From Actinoplanes sp. M2I2 (GTDB lineage Bacteria; Actinomycetota; Actinomycetes; Mycobacteriales; Micromonosporaceae): a stretch of DNA of 64,000 bases. The stretch's first letter is position 1; the number at the start of each line of letters is the position of its first letter. Made by a program: the position numbers and the translations under genes. A model generated the notes under the pieces. The model had not been told where the DNA came from. It did no database searches and was given only the letters and a program-made list of their open reading frames with translations. Below, one piece after another: positions 25,828-34,331 of this stretch. The DNA lies in assembly GCF_023544445.1 (NCBI RefSeq), contig NZ_JALPVJ010000004.1, positions 1-64,000 on the forward strand. The letters are read 5' to 3'.

Positions 25828-26679
25828 CTATCGGGGGCGCAGATCCATCGCGATGTCGAGGATCGGGGACGAGTGGGTCAGGCCGCCGACCGACAGGTAG
25901 TCGACGCCGGTGGCCGCGTACTCGGCCGCCGTTTCCAGGCGCAGGTTGCCGGTGGCCTCGAGTTCGGCGCGGTCGCCGACCTCGGTGACGACCGCACGGA
26001 GCTGGTCGGGGGTCATGTTGTCGCAGAGCAGGAAGCCGGCGCCGGCCTCCACGGCCTCACGGGCCTCGGCCACCGTGGTCACCTCGACCTGCACCGGCAC
26101 GTCGGGGAACTTCTCGCGGACCAGGCGGTAGGCGGCGGTGATGCTGCCCGCGGCCAGCTTGTGGTTGTCCTTGATCATGGCGACGTCGTACAGGCCCATG
26201 CGCTTGTTGGTGCCGCCACCCACGCGGACGGCGTATTTCTCCAGGTAGCGCAGGCCGGGCGTGGTCTTGCGGGTGTCCAGGACAGTGGCCTTGGTGCCGG
26301 CCAGGGCCTCGGCCCAGCGGCGGGTGTGGGTGGCCACTCCGGACAGGCGGCTGAGCAGGTTGAGCGCCGTGCGCTCGGCCGTCAGCAACGCGCGGGTCGG
26401 GCCGGTGATCACTGCCAGCACGTCGCCCCGGACGACCGCGGCGCCCTCGGCCACGCGCTGGTCGAAGACGTCGGCGCCGCCCGAGGTGTCGTTGAAGACG
26501 ACCGCGGCCACCGGGAGCCCGGCCACGACTCCGTCGGCCCGGGCCACCAGCTCGGCGGTGTCGACCTGGTCGGCCGGGATCGTGGCCTCACTGGTCACGT
26601 CGCGCGGCGGCGACCCGAGATCCTCGGCCAGCGCGGTGCGCACGATCAATTCCACTTCGGCGACGTCCAGCTCGTTCAT
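25828..26679 (-). CDS. nadC: Nicotinate-nucleotide pyrophosphorylase (quinolinate phosphoribosyltransferase)
   Basis: Converts quinolinate and PRPP to nicotinate mononucleotide in de novo NAD synthesis. Family segments: ALAEDLGSPPRDVTSE near the start, AERTALNLLSRLSGVATHTRR with the active-site Arg and His, DTRKTTPGLRYLEKYAVRVGGGTNKRMGL-type stretch (seen in two halves) and MTPDQLRAVV. 283 residues. ATG with AGGGGGA upstream. Fourteen bases after nadB, so the two are one unit; nadA is not in the window. Confidence 0.96.
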   Translation of the reverse strand: MNELDVAEVELIVRTALAEDLGSPPRDVTSEATIPADQVDTAELVARADGVVAGLPVAAVVFNDTSGGADVFDQRVAEGAAVVRGDVLAVITGPTRALLTAERTALNLLSRLSGVATHTRRWAEALAGTKATVLDTRKTTPGLRYLEKYAVRVGGGTNKRMGLYDVAMIKDNHKLAAGSITAAYRLVREKFPDVPVQVEVTTVAEAREAVEAGAGFLLCDNMTPDQLRAVVTEVGDRAELEATGNLRLETAAEYAATGVDYLSVGGLTHSSPILDIAMDLRPR

Positions 26680-26693
26680 CGATCCCCCTGTGG

Positions 26694-28343
26694 TCAGGTC
26701 ATCTCTTCGAAGGACTGGTCAAGACGGGCGCGGCGGTCGAGGGTGTGCAGGAGGTGCCCCCGCCACTCGTCCTCGGCGCCGGGGAAGTCCTCACGCCAGT
26801 GACAGCCGCGTGTCTCGCGGCGGGTGCGCGCCGCCGCGACCAGCACCGTCGCGACAGTGAGCAGGTTGGTCGCCTCCCACGCGGCGTTGCGGGGGACGTC
26901 GCGCTGCTCGGCCAGGCGGGTCAGCTCCTTGGCGGTGGCCGACAGCGAGTCGGCCGAGCGCAGCACGCCGGCGCCGCGGGTCATCGTGCGCTGCAACTCG
27001 GCCCGGACGGCCGGGGCCACGACCCAGCCCGGGCCGGCGTCGGCCGCCGGATGAGCCGGCTCGGCCTGCGGGGGAAGGTCGCGGGCGATGTCGTCGGCGA
27101 TGCGCCTCGCGAAGACCAGGCCCTCGAGCAGCGAGTTGCTGGCCAGGCGGTTGGCCCCGTGCACACCCGTGCAGGCGACCTCACCGCAGGCGTAGAGCCC
27201 CGGGATGCTCGTGCGGCCGCGCAGGTCGGTGCGGACGCCGCCGGACGCGTAGTGGGCGGCCGGCGCGACCGGGATCAGCTCGGTCGCGGGATCGACGCCG
27301 GCCGCTCGGGTGGACGCCACGATGGTCGGGAAGCGCTGCTCGAGGAACTCACGGCCGAGATGGCGGGCGTCCAGGTAGACGTGGTCGGCGCCGGTCGCGC
27401 GCAGCACCCGGTGGATGCCCTTGGCGACCACGTCGCGCGGGGCCAGCTCGGCCAGCTCGTGCTGCCCGACCATGAACCGGGCGCCGGTCTCGTCGACCAG
27501 GTGGGCGCCCTCGCCGCGCAGCGCCTCGGAGATCAGCGGCCGCTGCACCGAGGTGACGCTCGCGGTGACGAACGACGTGGGGTGGAACTGCACGAACTCC
27601 ACATCGGTGACCACGGCGCCGGCCCGCAGCGCCAGGGCGACGCCGTCACCGGTCGACACCGACGGGTTGGTAGTGGAGGAGTAGATCTGGCCCAGGCCGC
27701 CGGTGGCCAGCACGACCGCGCGGGCCAGGATGGCGCCCACGCCGTCCTCCGAGCCCTCGCCGAGCACGTGCAGGGTGAGGCCGCAGGCCCGGCCGTCGGC
27801 CGTGCGCAGCAGATCGAGCACCAGGGCGTGCTCGACCAGGCGGATCCACGGGTCGCGGCGGACCGCCTCGTGCAGGGCGCGCTGCACCTCGGCGCCGGTC
27901 GCGTCGCCGCCCGCGTGCACGATGCGGTCGGCCCGGTGGCCGCCCTCGCGGGTGAGCATGAGCGAGCCGTCGGCGTTGCGGTCGAAGGACGCCCCGAGCC
28001 GGATCAGCTCACGGACCCGGGCCGGGCCCTCCTCGACCAGCACACGCACCGCCGCCGGGTCGCACAGGCCGACGCCGGCGATCTCGGTGTCGTTGGCGTG
28101 CGCGGCCGGGGTGTCGAGCGGGTCGAGCACCGCGGCGATGCCGCCCTGGGCCCACCGGGTCGAGCCGTCGTCGATATTGACCTTGGTGACGACGGTGACG
28201 TGCAGGCCCTGCTCGCGCAGGTGCAGCGCGGCGGTCAGCCCGGCCACGCCGGAGCCCACGACCAGCACGTCGGTGGTCTCGCTCCAGCCGGGGTCGGCCG
28301 CGGCGAGCCGACGAGGCAGCTCCGGAAGGTCGGCGACAAACAT
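26694..28343 (-). CDS. nadB: L-aspartate oxidase
   Basis: FAD enzyme oxidising L-aspartate to iminoaspartate, the first step of quinolinate synthesis. FAD-binding motif VVGSGVAGLTAALHLREQG near the N-terminus, then SRWAQGG-type (STRWAQGGIAAVLD), HPTSF and GEGAHLVDETGARFM of the fumarate reductase family, and a helical C-terminus (RRETRGCHWREDFP). 549 residues, normal. The ATG at 28343 is chosen because protein-like sequence begins there. The partner quinolinate synthase NadA must be elsewhere, which is unusual because nadA-nadB-nadC are often together. Confidence 0.96.
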   Translation of the reverse strand: MFVADLPELPRRLAAADPGWSETTDVLVVGSGVAGLTAALHLREQGLHVTVVTKVNIDDGSTRWAQGGIAAVLDPLDTPAAHANDTEIAGVGLCDPAAVRVLVEEGPARVRELIRLGASFDRNADGSLMLTREGGHRADRIVHAGGDATGAEVQRALHEAVRRDPWIRLVEHALVLDLLRTADGRACGLTLHVLGEGSEDGVGAILARAVVLATGGLGQIYSSTTNPSVSTGDGVALALRAGAVVTDVEFVQFHPTSFVTASVTSVQRPLISEALRGEGAHLVDETGARFMVGQHELAELAPRDVVAKGIHRVLRATGADHVYLDARHLGREFLEQRFPTIVASTRAAGVDPATELIPVAPAAHYASGGVRTDLRGRTSIPGLYACGEVACTGVHGANRLASNSLLEGLVFARRIADDIARDLPPQAEPAHPAADAGPGWVVAPAVRAELQRTMTRGAGVLRSADSLSATAKELTRLAEQRDVPRNAAWEATNLLTVATVLVAAARTRRETRGCHWREDFPGAEDEWRGHLLHTLDRRARLDQSFEEMT

Positions 28344-28405
28344 GAGCTCAGTACACTCCGCCGGTACGACACTTCGGCGCCGGGGTCGGGCATTCGTGGT
28401 CACCG

Positions 28406-29323
28406 TTACTTGTACTGCACGGGCAGGCTCTTGACGCCCTTGCCCTTGAGCGTCGACGTGAGTTCCACGCCGTCGAGCCACATGTAACAGCGCACGCCCC
28501 GGTCGCCCTGCGCCCAGACGTCGGCGCCGCCGGGCAGCGAGACCACGCCCGTACGGAATTGCAGGTCTTCGTCCTTGGGCACGCCGACATAATCGGCGAT
28601 CAGGTTGCGGCAGCCGTCGTGGAACTTCGCCCAGGTGGCGTCGTCGTCGGGGTAGTCGAGATCCTTGGCGTACCAGACCCCGACGAACTCGCCGTTGTGC
28701 TTGGCGCCGCAGCCCACCGCGGGCATGGTCGCGATCGCGCCGTTGCCGTCGAGCTGGATCGCGTAGCAGGTGAGCAGCACGTCGGAGGTGCCGTCGGCGA
28801 GCGCGTCACGCAGACTGCCCGCGCGCTGCACGAGGCCGCCGTCGTCCTCGACCGAGTTGAGCTCGATCACCTCGCAGCGGTACCAGCGGGCGCCGCCGCT
28901 CCAGGCCGCCTCGGTGGGCCGGGTGACGCCGATCCACAGGCGGGCGGTGCGCCACGGCCCGCCCACGAAGGTGGTCGTCTTCTGGTCGCAGATCGAGTAC
29001 ACGGCCTTGGCGCCGGCCGAGCCGTCGGCCGGTGGCACATCGGCGTCGGCGGCCGGCGATTCGTACGTACCGACGTGCACGGTCTCGGTCCGGTGCTTGG
29101 CCGAGCAGTCGACCTCTTCGTAGGTGCCGCGCGGGCCCACCGGGTTGAAGTTGGCGTTGTGGCAGGCGCCGTTGTTGGGTTCGAAGCCGGTCGCCGGGGC
29201 CATCGCGCCCCAGCCGTCGGTCAGGTCGCCGTCGACGCCGCCCGGCTTGCCGCAACCCGCGACGAGCAGCACAGAGCTCAGGACGGCGGTGATCCCCAAC
29301 CGGAGGCCGAGCCGGTGTCGCAT
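28406..29323 (-). CDS. Septum-formation-domain lipoprotein
   Basis: Exported lipoprotein with lipobox VAGC (Cys24), followed by about 280 extracytoplasmic residues with several Cys residues that could form disulfides (NGACHNANFN, EVDCSAKH, SICDQKTT, YRCEVIE, LTCYAIQ, VGCGAKHNGEF, DGCRNLI, VRCYMWL). The pairs of Cys-centred modules match the actinobacterial 'septum formation' domain family, whose biochemical role is not settled. It is upstream of nadB on the same strand and downstream of panD, across a tandem-repeat array, and is not part of the mycobacterial order. Confidence 0.75.
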   Translation of the reverse strand: MRHRLGLRLGITAVLSSVLLVAGCGKPGGVDGDLTDGWGAMAPATGFEPNNGACHNANFNPVGPRGTYEEVDCSAKHRTETVHVGTYESPAADADVPPADGSAGAKAVYSICDQKTTTFVGGPWRTARLWIGVTRPTEAAWSGGARWYRCEVIELNSVEDDGGLVQRAGSLRDALADGTSDVLLTCYAIQLDGNGAIATMPAVGCGAKHNGEFVGVWYAKDLDYPDDDATWAKFHDGCRNLIADYVGVPKDEDLQFRTGVVSLPGGADVWAQGDRGVRCYMWLDGVELTSTLKGKGVKSLPVQYK

Positions 29324-29411
29324 GAACCCACGCCTCTCCCACGCGCCGCCGATGTCCGATTTCCTATCATATGGTGAGGAAAGCGGGATCGGCGGAGATT
29401 GGCGTTTGTGG

Positions 29412-29496
29412 GTCGGGCGGCTTCGGCCGGGTCAGGCGGCTTCGGCCGGGTCGGGCGGCTTCGGCCGGGTCAGGCGGCTTCGGCCGGGTCAGGCGG
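29412..29496. repeat. 19-bp tandem repeat reaching into the panD stop
   Basis: Four full copies and a partial fifth of a 19-base unit GTC(A/G)GGCGGCTTCGGCCGG. Each copy contains CGGC-TTCG-GCCG, a four-base stem closed over a TTCG tetraloop. The last, partial copy overlaps the panD stop codon. Confidence 0.9.
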
Positions 29497-29917
29497 CGGA
29501 CAGTGTGCGGTCGCCCCGGACCAGGCCGCCGGGCATGCCGTCGGCCGCCGCGGCCGGGTCGGCGCCCAGCTCGATGATCTTGTTGTCGGCGTTCACGTGC
29601 ACGATCCGCGGCTCGTACGCCCGCGCCTCGGCGTCGTCCATCTGGCCGTACGAGATGAGGATGACCAGGTCGCCGGGGTGCACGAGGTGGGCGGCGGCAC
29701 CGTTGATGCCGATCACGCCGCTGCCGCGCTCGCCCGGGATCACGTACGTCTCCAGCCGGGCGCCGTTGGTCACGTCGACGATCGCGACCTGCTCGCCGGG
29801 CAGCAGATCGGCCGCCTCGAGCAGGTCCAGATCGATCGTCACCGACCCGACGTAGTGCAGGTCGGCCTGCGTGACGGTCGCCCGGTGGATCTTCGACTTG
29901 AGCATGGTGCGGAACAT
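29489..29917 (-). CDS. panD: Aspartate 1-decarboxylase
   Basis: Makes beta-alanine for pantothenate. Synthesised as a proenzyme that cleaves itself between Gly24 and Ser25 (HYVGSVTID), Ser25 becoming the pyruvoyl group. 142 residues, normal. Also visible: [19 protein letters not shown]. The ATG overlaps the panC stop by one base (TGATG), so translation is coupled. Its last codons and stop are the end of a 19-bp tandem repeat, so the C-terminal few residues could vary between strains. Confidence 0.96.
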   Translation of the reverse strand: MFRTMLKSKIHRATVTQADLHYVGSVTIDLDLLEAADLLPGEQVAIVDVTNGARLETYVIPGERGSGVIGINGAAAHLVHPGDLVILISYGQMDDAEARAYEPRIVHVNADNKIIELGADPAAAADGMPGGLVRGDRTLSAA

Positions 29918-30759
29918 CAGGCGGCCTTTTCCAAAGTCAGCGGAACGTTGTCGATCAGTCGGGTGGAGCCGACGCGGGCGGCGACCAGCAGGCGGGCCGG
30001 TCCCTCGGCCGGCGGAGCGCCCAGGTCGGTCCCGGTCAGCGCCAGGTAGTCGACCCGCACGCCCGGCTCGTCGGCGAGGATCTTGTGGGCGGCGGCGAGC
30101 GCGGCATCGGCGTCGGTGTGCTCGGCGCCCTCACGCAACGCCTGCGAGAGGGCGAGAGCCGACCGACGCTGGTCGGGCGACAGGTAGCGGTTGCGGCTCG
30201 ACATGGCCAGACCGTCCGGTTCGCGTACGGTCGGCACGCCCACGATCTCGACGCCGAGCTCGAGGTCGTGCGCCATCCGGCGGATCAGGGCGAGCTGCTG
30301 GAAGTCCTTCTCGCCGAAGTAGGCCACGTCGGCGCCGGTCAGCATGAGCAGTTTCTGCACCACGGTGAGCATCCCGGCGAAATGGCCGGGCCGGCTCGCG
30401 CCCTCGAGGATCTCGCCCAGCGCTCCGGCGTTCATGGTGATCGACGGCGCGCCGCCCGGGTAGACCTCGTCCCGGCTGGGCGCGAAGACCAGGTCGACGC
30501 CCTCGGCCCGGCACGCCTCGACGTCGGCCGCCAGCGTGCGCGGGTACTTGTCGAAGTCCTCGTTCGGCCCGAACTGCAGCGGGTTGACGAAGATCGTGAC
30601 GATCACGAAGCCGGCCCGGGCGCGAGCCTCCCGCATGAGCTGCCGGTGGCCCTGGTGCAGGGCGCCCATGGTCATCACGACGGCCGTCGTGGCCTCGTCC
30701 CCGGCGGCCTCCCGGGTGGCCGCGGCCAGCTCGGCGCGGGTGTGGATCACGTACGTCAT
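29917..30759 (-). CDS. panC: Pantothenate synthetase
   Basis: Condenses pantoate and beta-alanine using ATP. Nucleotidyltransferase signatures: MGALHQGH (31-38, the HIGH equivalent) and MSSRNRYL (the KMSKS equivalent), with [13 protein letters not shown] and [16 protein letters not shown] between. 280 residues, normal. The ATG at 30759 overlaps the stop of the Rossmann-protein gene by four bases. Together with panD this gives the pantothenate branch of coenzyme A synthesis; coaX lies 4 kb downstream on the same strand. Confidence 0.97.
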   Translation of the reverse strand: MTYVIHTRAELAAATREAAGDEATTAVVMTMGALHQGHRQLMREARARAGFVIVTIFVNPLQFGPNEDFDKYPRTLAADVEACRAEGVDLVFAPSRDEVYPGGAPSITMNAGALGEILEGASRPGHFAGMLTVVQKLLMLTGADVAYFGEKDFQQLALIRRMAHDLELGVEIVGVPTVREPDGLAMSSRNRYLSPDQRRSALALSQALREGAEHTDADAALAAAHKILADEPGVRVDYLALTGTDLGAPPAEGPARLLVAARVGSTRLIDNVPLTLEKAA

Positions 30760-31622
30760 GAGGGGCTCCCCACCGCGGCGCGGGACAGGACGTCGAGCAG
30801 CAGGGCCGCGTCCTGCGGGCGCAGGCGGCCGGAGGCGATGGCCCGGTCGGCCGTCCGGCGGGCCAGGGCCAGGTACGCGGGCAGGGCCTCGGCCGGGAGG
30901 CGGTCGAGATGCTTGCCGACGGTGCCGGCGTCGCCCCGCGAGACCGGGCCGGTCAGCGCCGCGTCCCCGAGCCGCAGCGCGTTGTCGAGCGCGGCGTGCA
31001 GCAGGGGTGACAGGATCCGCGACGGCTCGGCGATGCCCGCGGCGCCGAGCAGGTCGGAGGCCTCGTTGACCAGCGTGACCAGGTGATTGGCGCCGTGGGC
31101 GAGAGCCGCGTGATAGAGCGGGCGGGCGTCCTCGGCGACCCACTCGGGGATGCCGCCCAGGTCGGCCACGAGCCGGGCGGCGAAGACCCGGTCGGCTGTC
31201 GTGATCCCCCAGGCGATGCCGGGCAGGCGTTCCAGGTCGACGGCGGTTCCGGTGAAGGTCATCGCCGGATGCAGGGCCAGGCCGGGCCGGTCACCCAGGA
31301 CGGCGAGCCCGTGAGCTCCCGAGGTGTGCGCCACGATCTGGCCCGGGCGCAGCGCGCCGGTGGTGGCCAGGCCGGAGACGACGCCGGCCAGAGCGTCATC
31401 CGGAACGGCGAGCAGGAGAAGGTCGCCGGCCGCGCGGGCGACCTCGTCGGCGGGCAGGATCGCGGCGCCGGGCAGCAGGCGCGCGGCCCGGTCGCGGGAG
31501 GCCGCGGAAACGGCGGCGGCGGCGACCACACGGTGGCCCGCGGCGTTCAGGGCAGCGCCCAGAACGGCGCCCACCCGGCCCGCTCCGACAACACCGACGG
31601 TCAGGGACGACGATGCGCTCAT
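30756..31622 (-). CDS. Rossmann/DUF2520 NAD(P)-binding protein, possible ketopantoate reductase
   Basis: N-terminal dinucleotide-binding fold with [13 protein letters not shown] (residues about 9-21), [11 protein letters not shown] and AHTSGAHGL, then the helical DUF2520 domain ([24 protein letters not shown]). This is the Rv3603c-type protein always found before panC in actinobacteria. Because it overlaps panC by four bases and its fold suits a reductase, it may supply pantoate by reducing ketopantoate, as PanE or PanG do elsewhere; that is inference. ATG start; first gene of the pan operon. Confidence 0.8.
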   Translation of the reverse strand: MSASSSLTVGVVGAGRVGAVLGAALNAAGHRVVAAAAVSAASRDRAARLLPGAAILPADEVARAAGDLLLLAVPDDALAGVVSGLATTGALRPGQIVAHTSGAHGLAVLGDRPGLALHPAMTFTGTAVDLERLPGIAWGITTADRVFAARLVADLGGIPEWVAEDARPLYHAALAHGANHLVTLVNEASDLLGAAGIAEPSRILSPLLHAALDNALRLGDAALTGPVSRGDAGTVGKHLDRLPAEALPAYLALARRTADRAIASGRLRPQDAALLLDVLSRAAVGSPS

Positions 31623-31743
31623 ATCAAGATCCAGTCCTCAAGACGGGTACCGGTCGAGCGCAAGTATGCGCCGCCGAAACATGCCCGTGACAAGACCATG
31701 TGAACAACCCCATCACCGCTCAACTCGGACGCGGGCCGGTCGC

Positions 31744-31905
31744 GCCATCCCGAGCCGCTTCACCCCGCCCCAGGCCATCCCGAGCCGCTTCACCCCGCCC
31801 CAGGCCATCCCGAGCCCCCTCCCCCCAGGCCATCCCGAGCCCCCTCCCCCCAGGCCATCCCGAGCCCCCTCCCCCCAGGCCATCCCGAGCCCCCTCCCTC
31901 CCGGG
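31744..31905. repeat. Tandem array of 30-bp and 25-bp units
   Basis: Two 30-base copies (31744-31773, 31774-31803) and four 25-base copies (31804-31905, the last degenerate), all starting GCCATCCCGAGCC. The 25-base form replaces the middle with a run of C and T. The minus strand is therefore rich in G-runs. It lies in the 415-base gap between the divergent pan operon and the methyltransferase gene; the rest of that gap holds no gene. Confidence 0.9.
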
Positions 31906-31947
31906 GCAGGGGCGACATTACTTTTTCGTGCCGGGTCTGGAGTCGAG

Positions 31948-31998
31948 TTGTCCACAGGCCGATCGGGAGCGTTCGCGGCCGGAGCGGCGTCGTCCACA
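31948..31998. promoter_or_regulatory. DnaA-box pair upstream of the MidA-like gene
   Basis: TTGTCCACA (31948-31956) is a perfect DnaA box and TCGTCCACA (31990-31998) is one base off, same orientation, 33 bases apart. They sit 30-90 bases before the methyltransferase start. Confidence 0.4.
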
Positions 31999-32025
31999 GG
32001 GTCGGTTCGGAGCGTTCGGAGCGCC

Positions 32026-32041
32026 TAGGGTTGCCGTTGTG
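32026..32041 (+). promoter_or_regulatory. Candidate leaderless promoter of the MidA-like gene
   Basis: TAGGGT (32026-32031), seven bases, then the GTG at 32039. No ribosome site precedes the GTG, which supports leaderless translation. Confidence 0.4.
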
Positions 32042-33004
32042 AAAGCGGGATGGCGTGCTGCGATGCAGACCGGGCTCTATGGGCCGGGCGGCTTCTTCGT
32101 GCGTGCTGACGGAGGGCCTGCCGACCATTTCCGGACGAGTGTGCACGCCTCCCCGCTGTTCGCCGGGGCGTTGCTGCGGCTGATCGAGCGGGTGGATGCC
32201 GCTCTGGGCCGCCCTCCGGCATTCGACCTGGTCGACGTGGGCGCGGGGCGGGGCGAGTTGCTCAGTGCGCTGCGGCCCCTGCTGCCGGAGCGGGTGCGGC
32301 TCACCGCTGTCGAGGTCGCGCCCCGGCCGGCGCAGCTCCCGGGTGGCATCGCGTGGCGCCGGGAGGTGCCGGACGACATCGTCGGGTTGCTCATCGCTAC
32401 CGAATGGCTGGACAACGTGCCGCTCGACATCGCCGACTTGGACGACGCGGGGCGGCTGCGCAAGGTGCTGGTCGATCCGGCGACCGGGGCCGAGTCGCTG
32501 GGCGGGCTCGCCGACCCGGCCGAGGAGTTCTGGGCGCGGCGATGGTGGCCGCAGGCCGGGCGGGTCGAGATCGGGTGGCCGCGCGACGCTGCCTGGGCCG
32601 ACGCGGTGGGGCAGGTGCGGCGCGGGTGTGCGCTGGCGATCGACTACGGGCATCGGCGCGACGAACGGCCGGTGCTGGGCACGCTGGCCGGGTTCCGGGG
32701 TGGGCGGCAGGTGGCGCCGGTTCCGGACGGGTCCTGTGACGTCACCGCACACGTGGCGATCGACGCGGTGGCGGCTGCAGCCGGCACCCCGTACTCGCTG
32801 ATCCGCCAGCGTCAGGCGCTGAAAGCGCTCGGGGTCGTCGGCGCCCGGCCGCCGATCGCCTTGGCCCGCACTGACCCGGCGGGATATGTGCGGGCGCTGG
32901 CCGCGGCCGGCGCCGAGGCCGAGCTGATCGAGCCGGCCGGGCTCGGCGGCCACTGGTGGCTGCTGCACAGCATCGGGCTGGGCGAGCATGGGAGCATCCT
33001 CTGA
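32039..33004 (+). CDS. MidA/NDUFAF7-family SAM-dependent methyltransferase
   Basis: Class I methyltransferase of the DUF185 family. In mitochondria the homologue NDUFAF7 dimethylates an arginine of the complex I 49-kDa subunit NDUFS2 (the NuoD homologue). Seen: opening [23 protein letters not shown] motif [10 protein letters not shown] (66-75), [13 protein letters not shown] and [14 protein letters not shown]. 321 residues from the GTG at 32039; an ATG at 32063 is the alternative. Its stop overlaps the nuoD ATG by one base (TGATG), so enzyme and probable target are made together. Confidence 0.85.
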   Translation: MKAGWRAAMQTGLYGPGGFFVRADGGPADHFRTSVHASPLFAGALLRLIERVDAALGRPPAFDLVDVGAGRGELLSALRPLLPERVRLTAVEVAPRPAQLPGGIAWRREVPDDIVGLLIATEWLDNVPLDIADLDDAGRLRKVLVDPATGAESLGGLADPAEEFWARRWWPQAGRVEIGWPRDAAWADAVGQVRRGCALAIDYGHRRDERPVLGTLAGFRGGRQVAPVPDGSCDVTAHVAIDAVAAAAGTPYSLIRQRQALKALGVVGARPPIALARTDPAGYVRALAAAGAEAELIEPAGLGGHWWLLHSIGLGEHGSIL

Positions 33005-34146
33005 TGGACGCGCTGCGTGAGATGACAGTCGGGACGGGCGCCGGGCTCGAGACCGCCGACATGGTGCTCAACATCGGCCCGCAGCACCCCTCGACCCACG
33101 GCGTGCTGCGACTCAAGCTCACGCTCGACGGCGAGCAGGTGGTCACCTGCGAGCCGATCATCGGCTACATGCACCGCGGCGCCGAAAAGCTGTTCGAGGT
33201 GCGCGACTACCGGCAGATCCTCATGCTGGCCAACCGGCACGACTGGCTGTCCGCGTTCTCCAACGAGCTGGGCGTCGCCCTCGCCGTCGAACGGTTGATG
33301 GGCATCGAGGTGCCCGAGCGCGCGACCTGGCTGCGGATGGCGCTCGCCGAGCTCAACCGGGTGCTCAACCACCTGATGTTCCTGGGCTCCTACCCGCTCG
33401 AGATCGGCGCGATCACGCCGATGTTCTACGCGTTCCGCGAGCGCGAGACCCTGCAGGCCGTGATGGAGGAGGTCTCCGGCGGTCGCATCCACTACATGTT
33501 CAACCGGGTCGGCGGGCTCAAGGAAGAGGTGCCGGCCGGCTGGACGGGACGGGCCCGTGAGGCGATCCGTGTGGTCCGCGAGCGGCTGCCCGATCTCGAC
33601 AATCTGATCCGGCGCAACGACATCTTCCTGGCCCGCACGGTCGGGGTCGGGGTGCTCACGGCTGAGCAGGCGGCGGCCTTCGGAGCTTCCGGTCCGGTGG
33701 CGCGGGCCAGCGGACTCGACTTCGATCTGCGGCGCGACGAGCCCTACCTGGCGTACGACGAATTGGACGTGCCCGTGGTGACGCGGAGCGCCGGGGACTG
33801 CCACTCCCGCTTCGAGGTGCTGCTCGACCAGACGTACGCGTCGCTGGACCTGGCCGAGCAATGTCTGGACCGCGTCGATCGGATCGCCGGGCCGGTCAAC
33901 GTGCGGCTGCCCAAGGTGGTCAAGGCGCCGGAGGGGCACACGTACGCCTGGACGGAGAACCCGCTGGGCATCAACGGCTACTACCTGGTGTCGCGGGGTG
34001 AGAAGACGCCGTGGCGCATGAAGTTGCGAACCGCGTCCTTCGCCAACGTGCAGGCGTTGTCGACGCTCATCCCGGGCTGCCTGGTGCCCGACCTGATCGC
34101 CATTCTCGGGTCGATGTTCTTCGTGGTCGGCGACGTCGACAAGTGA
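33004..34146 (+). CDS. nuoD: NADH-quinone oxidoreductase subunit D (stand-alone nuoD)
   Basis: 49-kDa-type subunit that helps form the quinone site of complex I. Family segments: [15 protein letters not shown] (23-37), [12 protein letters not shown] with Arg58, [18 protein letters not shown]-like [11 protein letters not shown], and the C-terminal [26 protein letters not shown] with the invariant final Asp stretch GDVD. 380 residues, shorter than the main-operon form. No other nuo gene is near, so this is either a second copy or a subunit used by another complex. Translationally coupled to the methyltransferase upstream. Confidence 0.93.
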   Translation: MDALREMTVGTGAGLETADMVLNIGPQHPSTHGVLRLKLTLDGEQVVTCEPIIGYMHRGAEKLFEVRDYRQILMLANRHDWLSAFSNELGVALAVERLMGIEVPERATWLRMALAELNRVLNHLMFLGSYPLEIGAITPMFYAFRERETLQAVMEEVSGGRIHYMFNRVGGLKEEVPAGWTGRAREAIRVVRERLPDLDNLIRRNDIFLARTVGVGVLTAEQAAAFGASGPVARASGLDFDLRRDEPYLAYDELDVPVVTRSAGDCHSRFEVLLDQTYASLDLAEQCLDRVDRIAGPVNVRLPKVVKAPEGHTYAWTENPLGINGYYLVSRGEKTPWRMKLRTASFANVQALSTLIPGCLVPDLIAILGSMFFVVGDVDK

Positions 34147-34212
34147 CGCCGGGCCCGCTCGGCTGGACTGGGCGAGGCGGGACCGGGCGGGGCGGTGCGG
34201 GAACGGCCGGGG

Positions 34213-34287
34213 CGGGACCGCGCGGGGCGGGACCGCGCGGGGCGGGACCGCGCGGGGCGGGACCGCGCGGGGCGGGACCGCGCGGGG
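34213..34287. repeat. 15-bp tandem repeat after nuoD
   Basis: Five exact copies of CGGGACCGCGCGGGG, with degenerate G-rich copies before them from about 34150. It lies between the convergent stops of nuoD and the next gene. No terminator hairpin is otherwise seen there. Confidence 0.9.
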
Positions 34288-34331
34288 TTGTCTGGTCTGG
34301 GCGTGGCGGGGGCACGGTCCTCGGACGAGCC

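Noticed and set aside
31700..32038. Upstream extension of the MidA-like gene through the tandem array
   Set aside because: It would add a repetitive Pro/Ser/Arg stretch encoded by the 25/30-bp repeats. The conserved domain begins after the GTG at 32039, which has a well-placed TAGGGT box.
29412..34287. Tandem arrays considered as CRISPR
   Set aside because: Units are directly adjacent with no unique spacers, unit lengths are 15-30 bases, and no cas gene is in the window.
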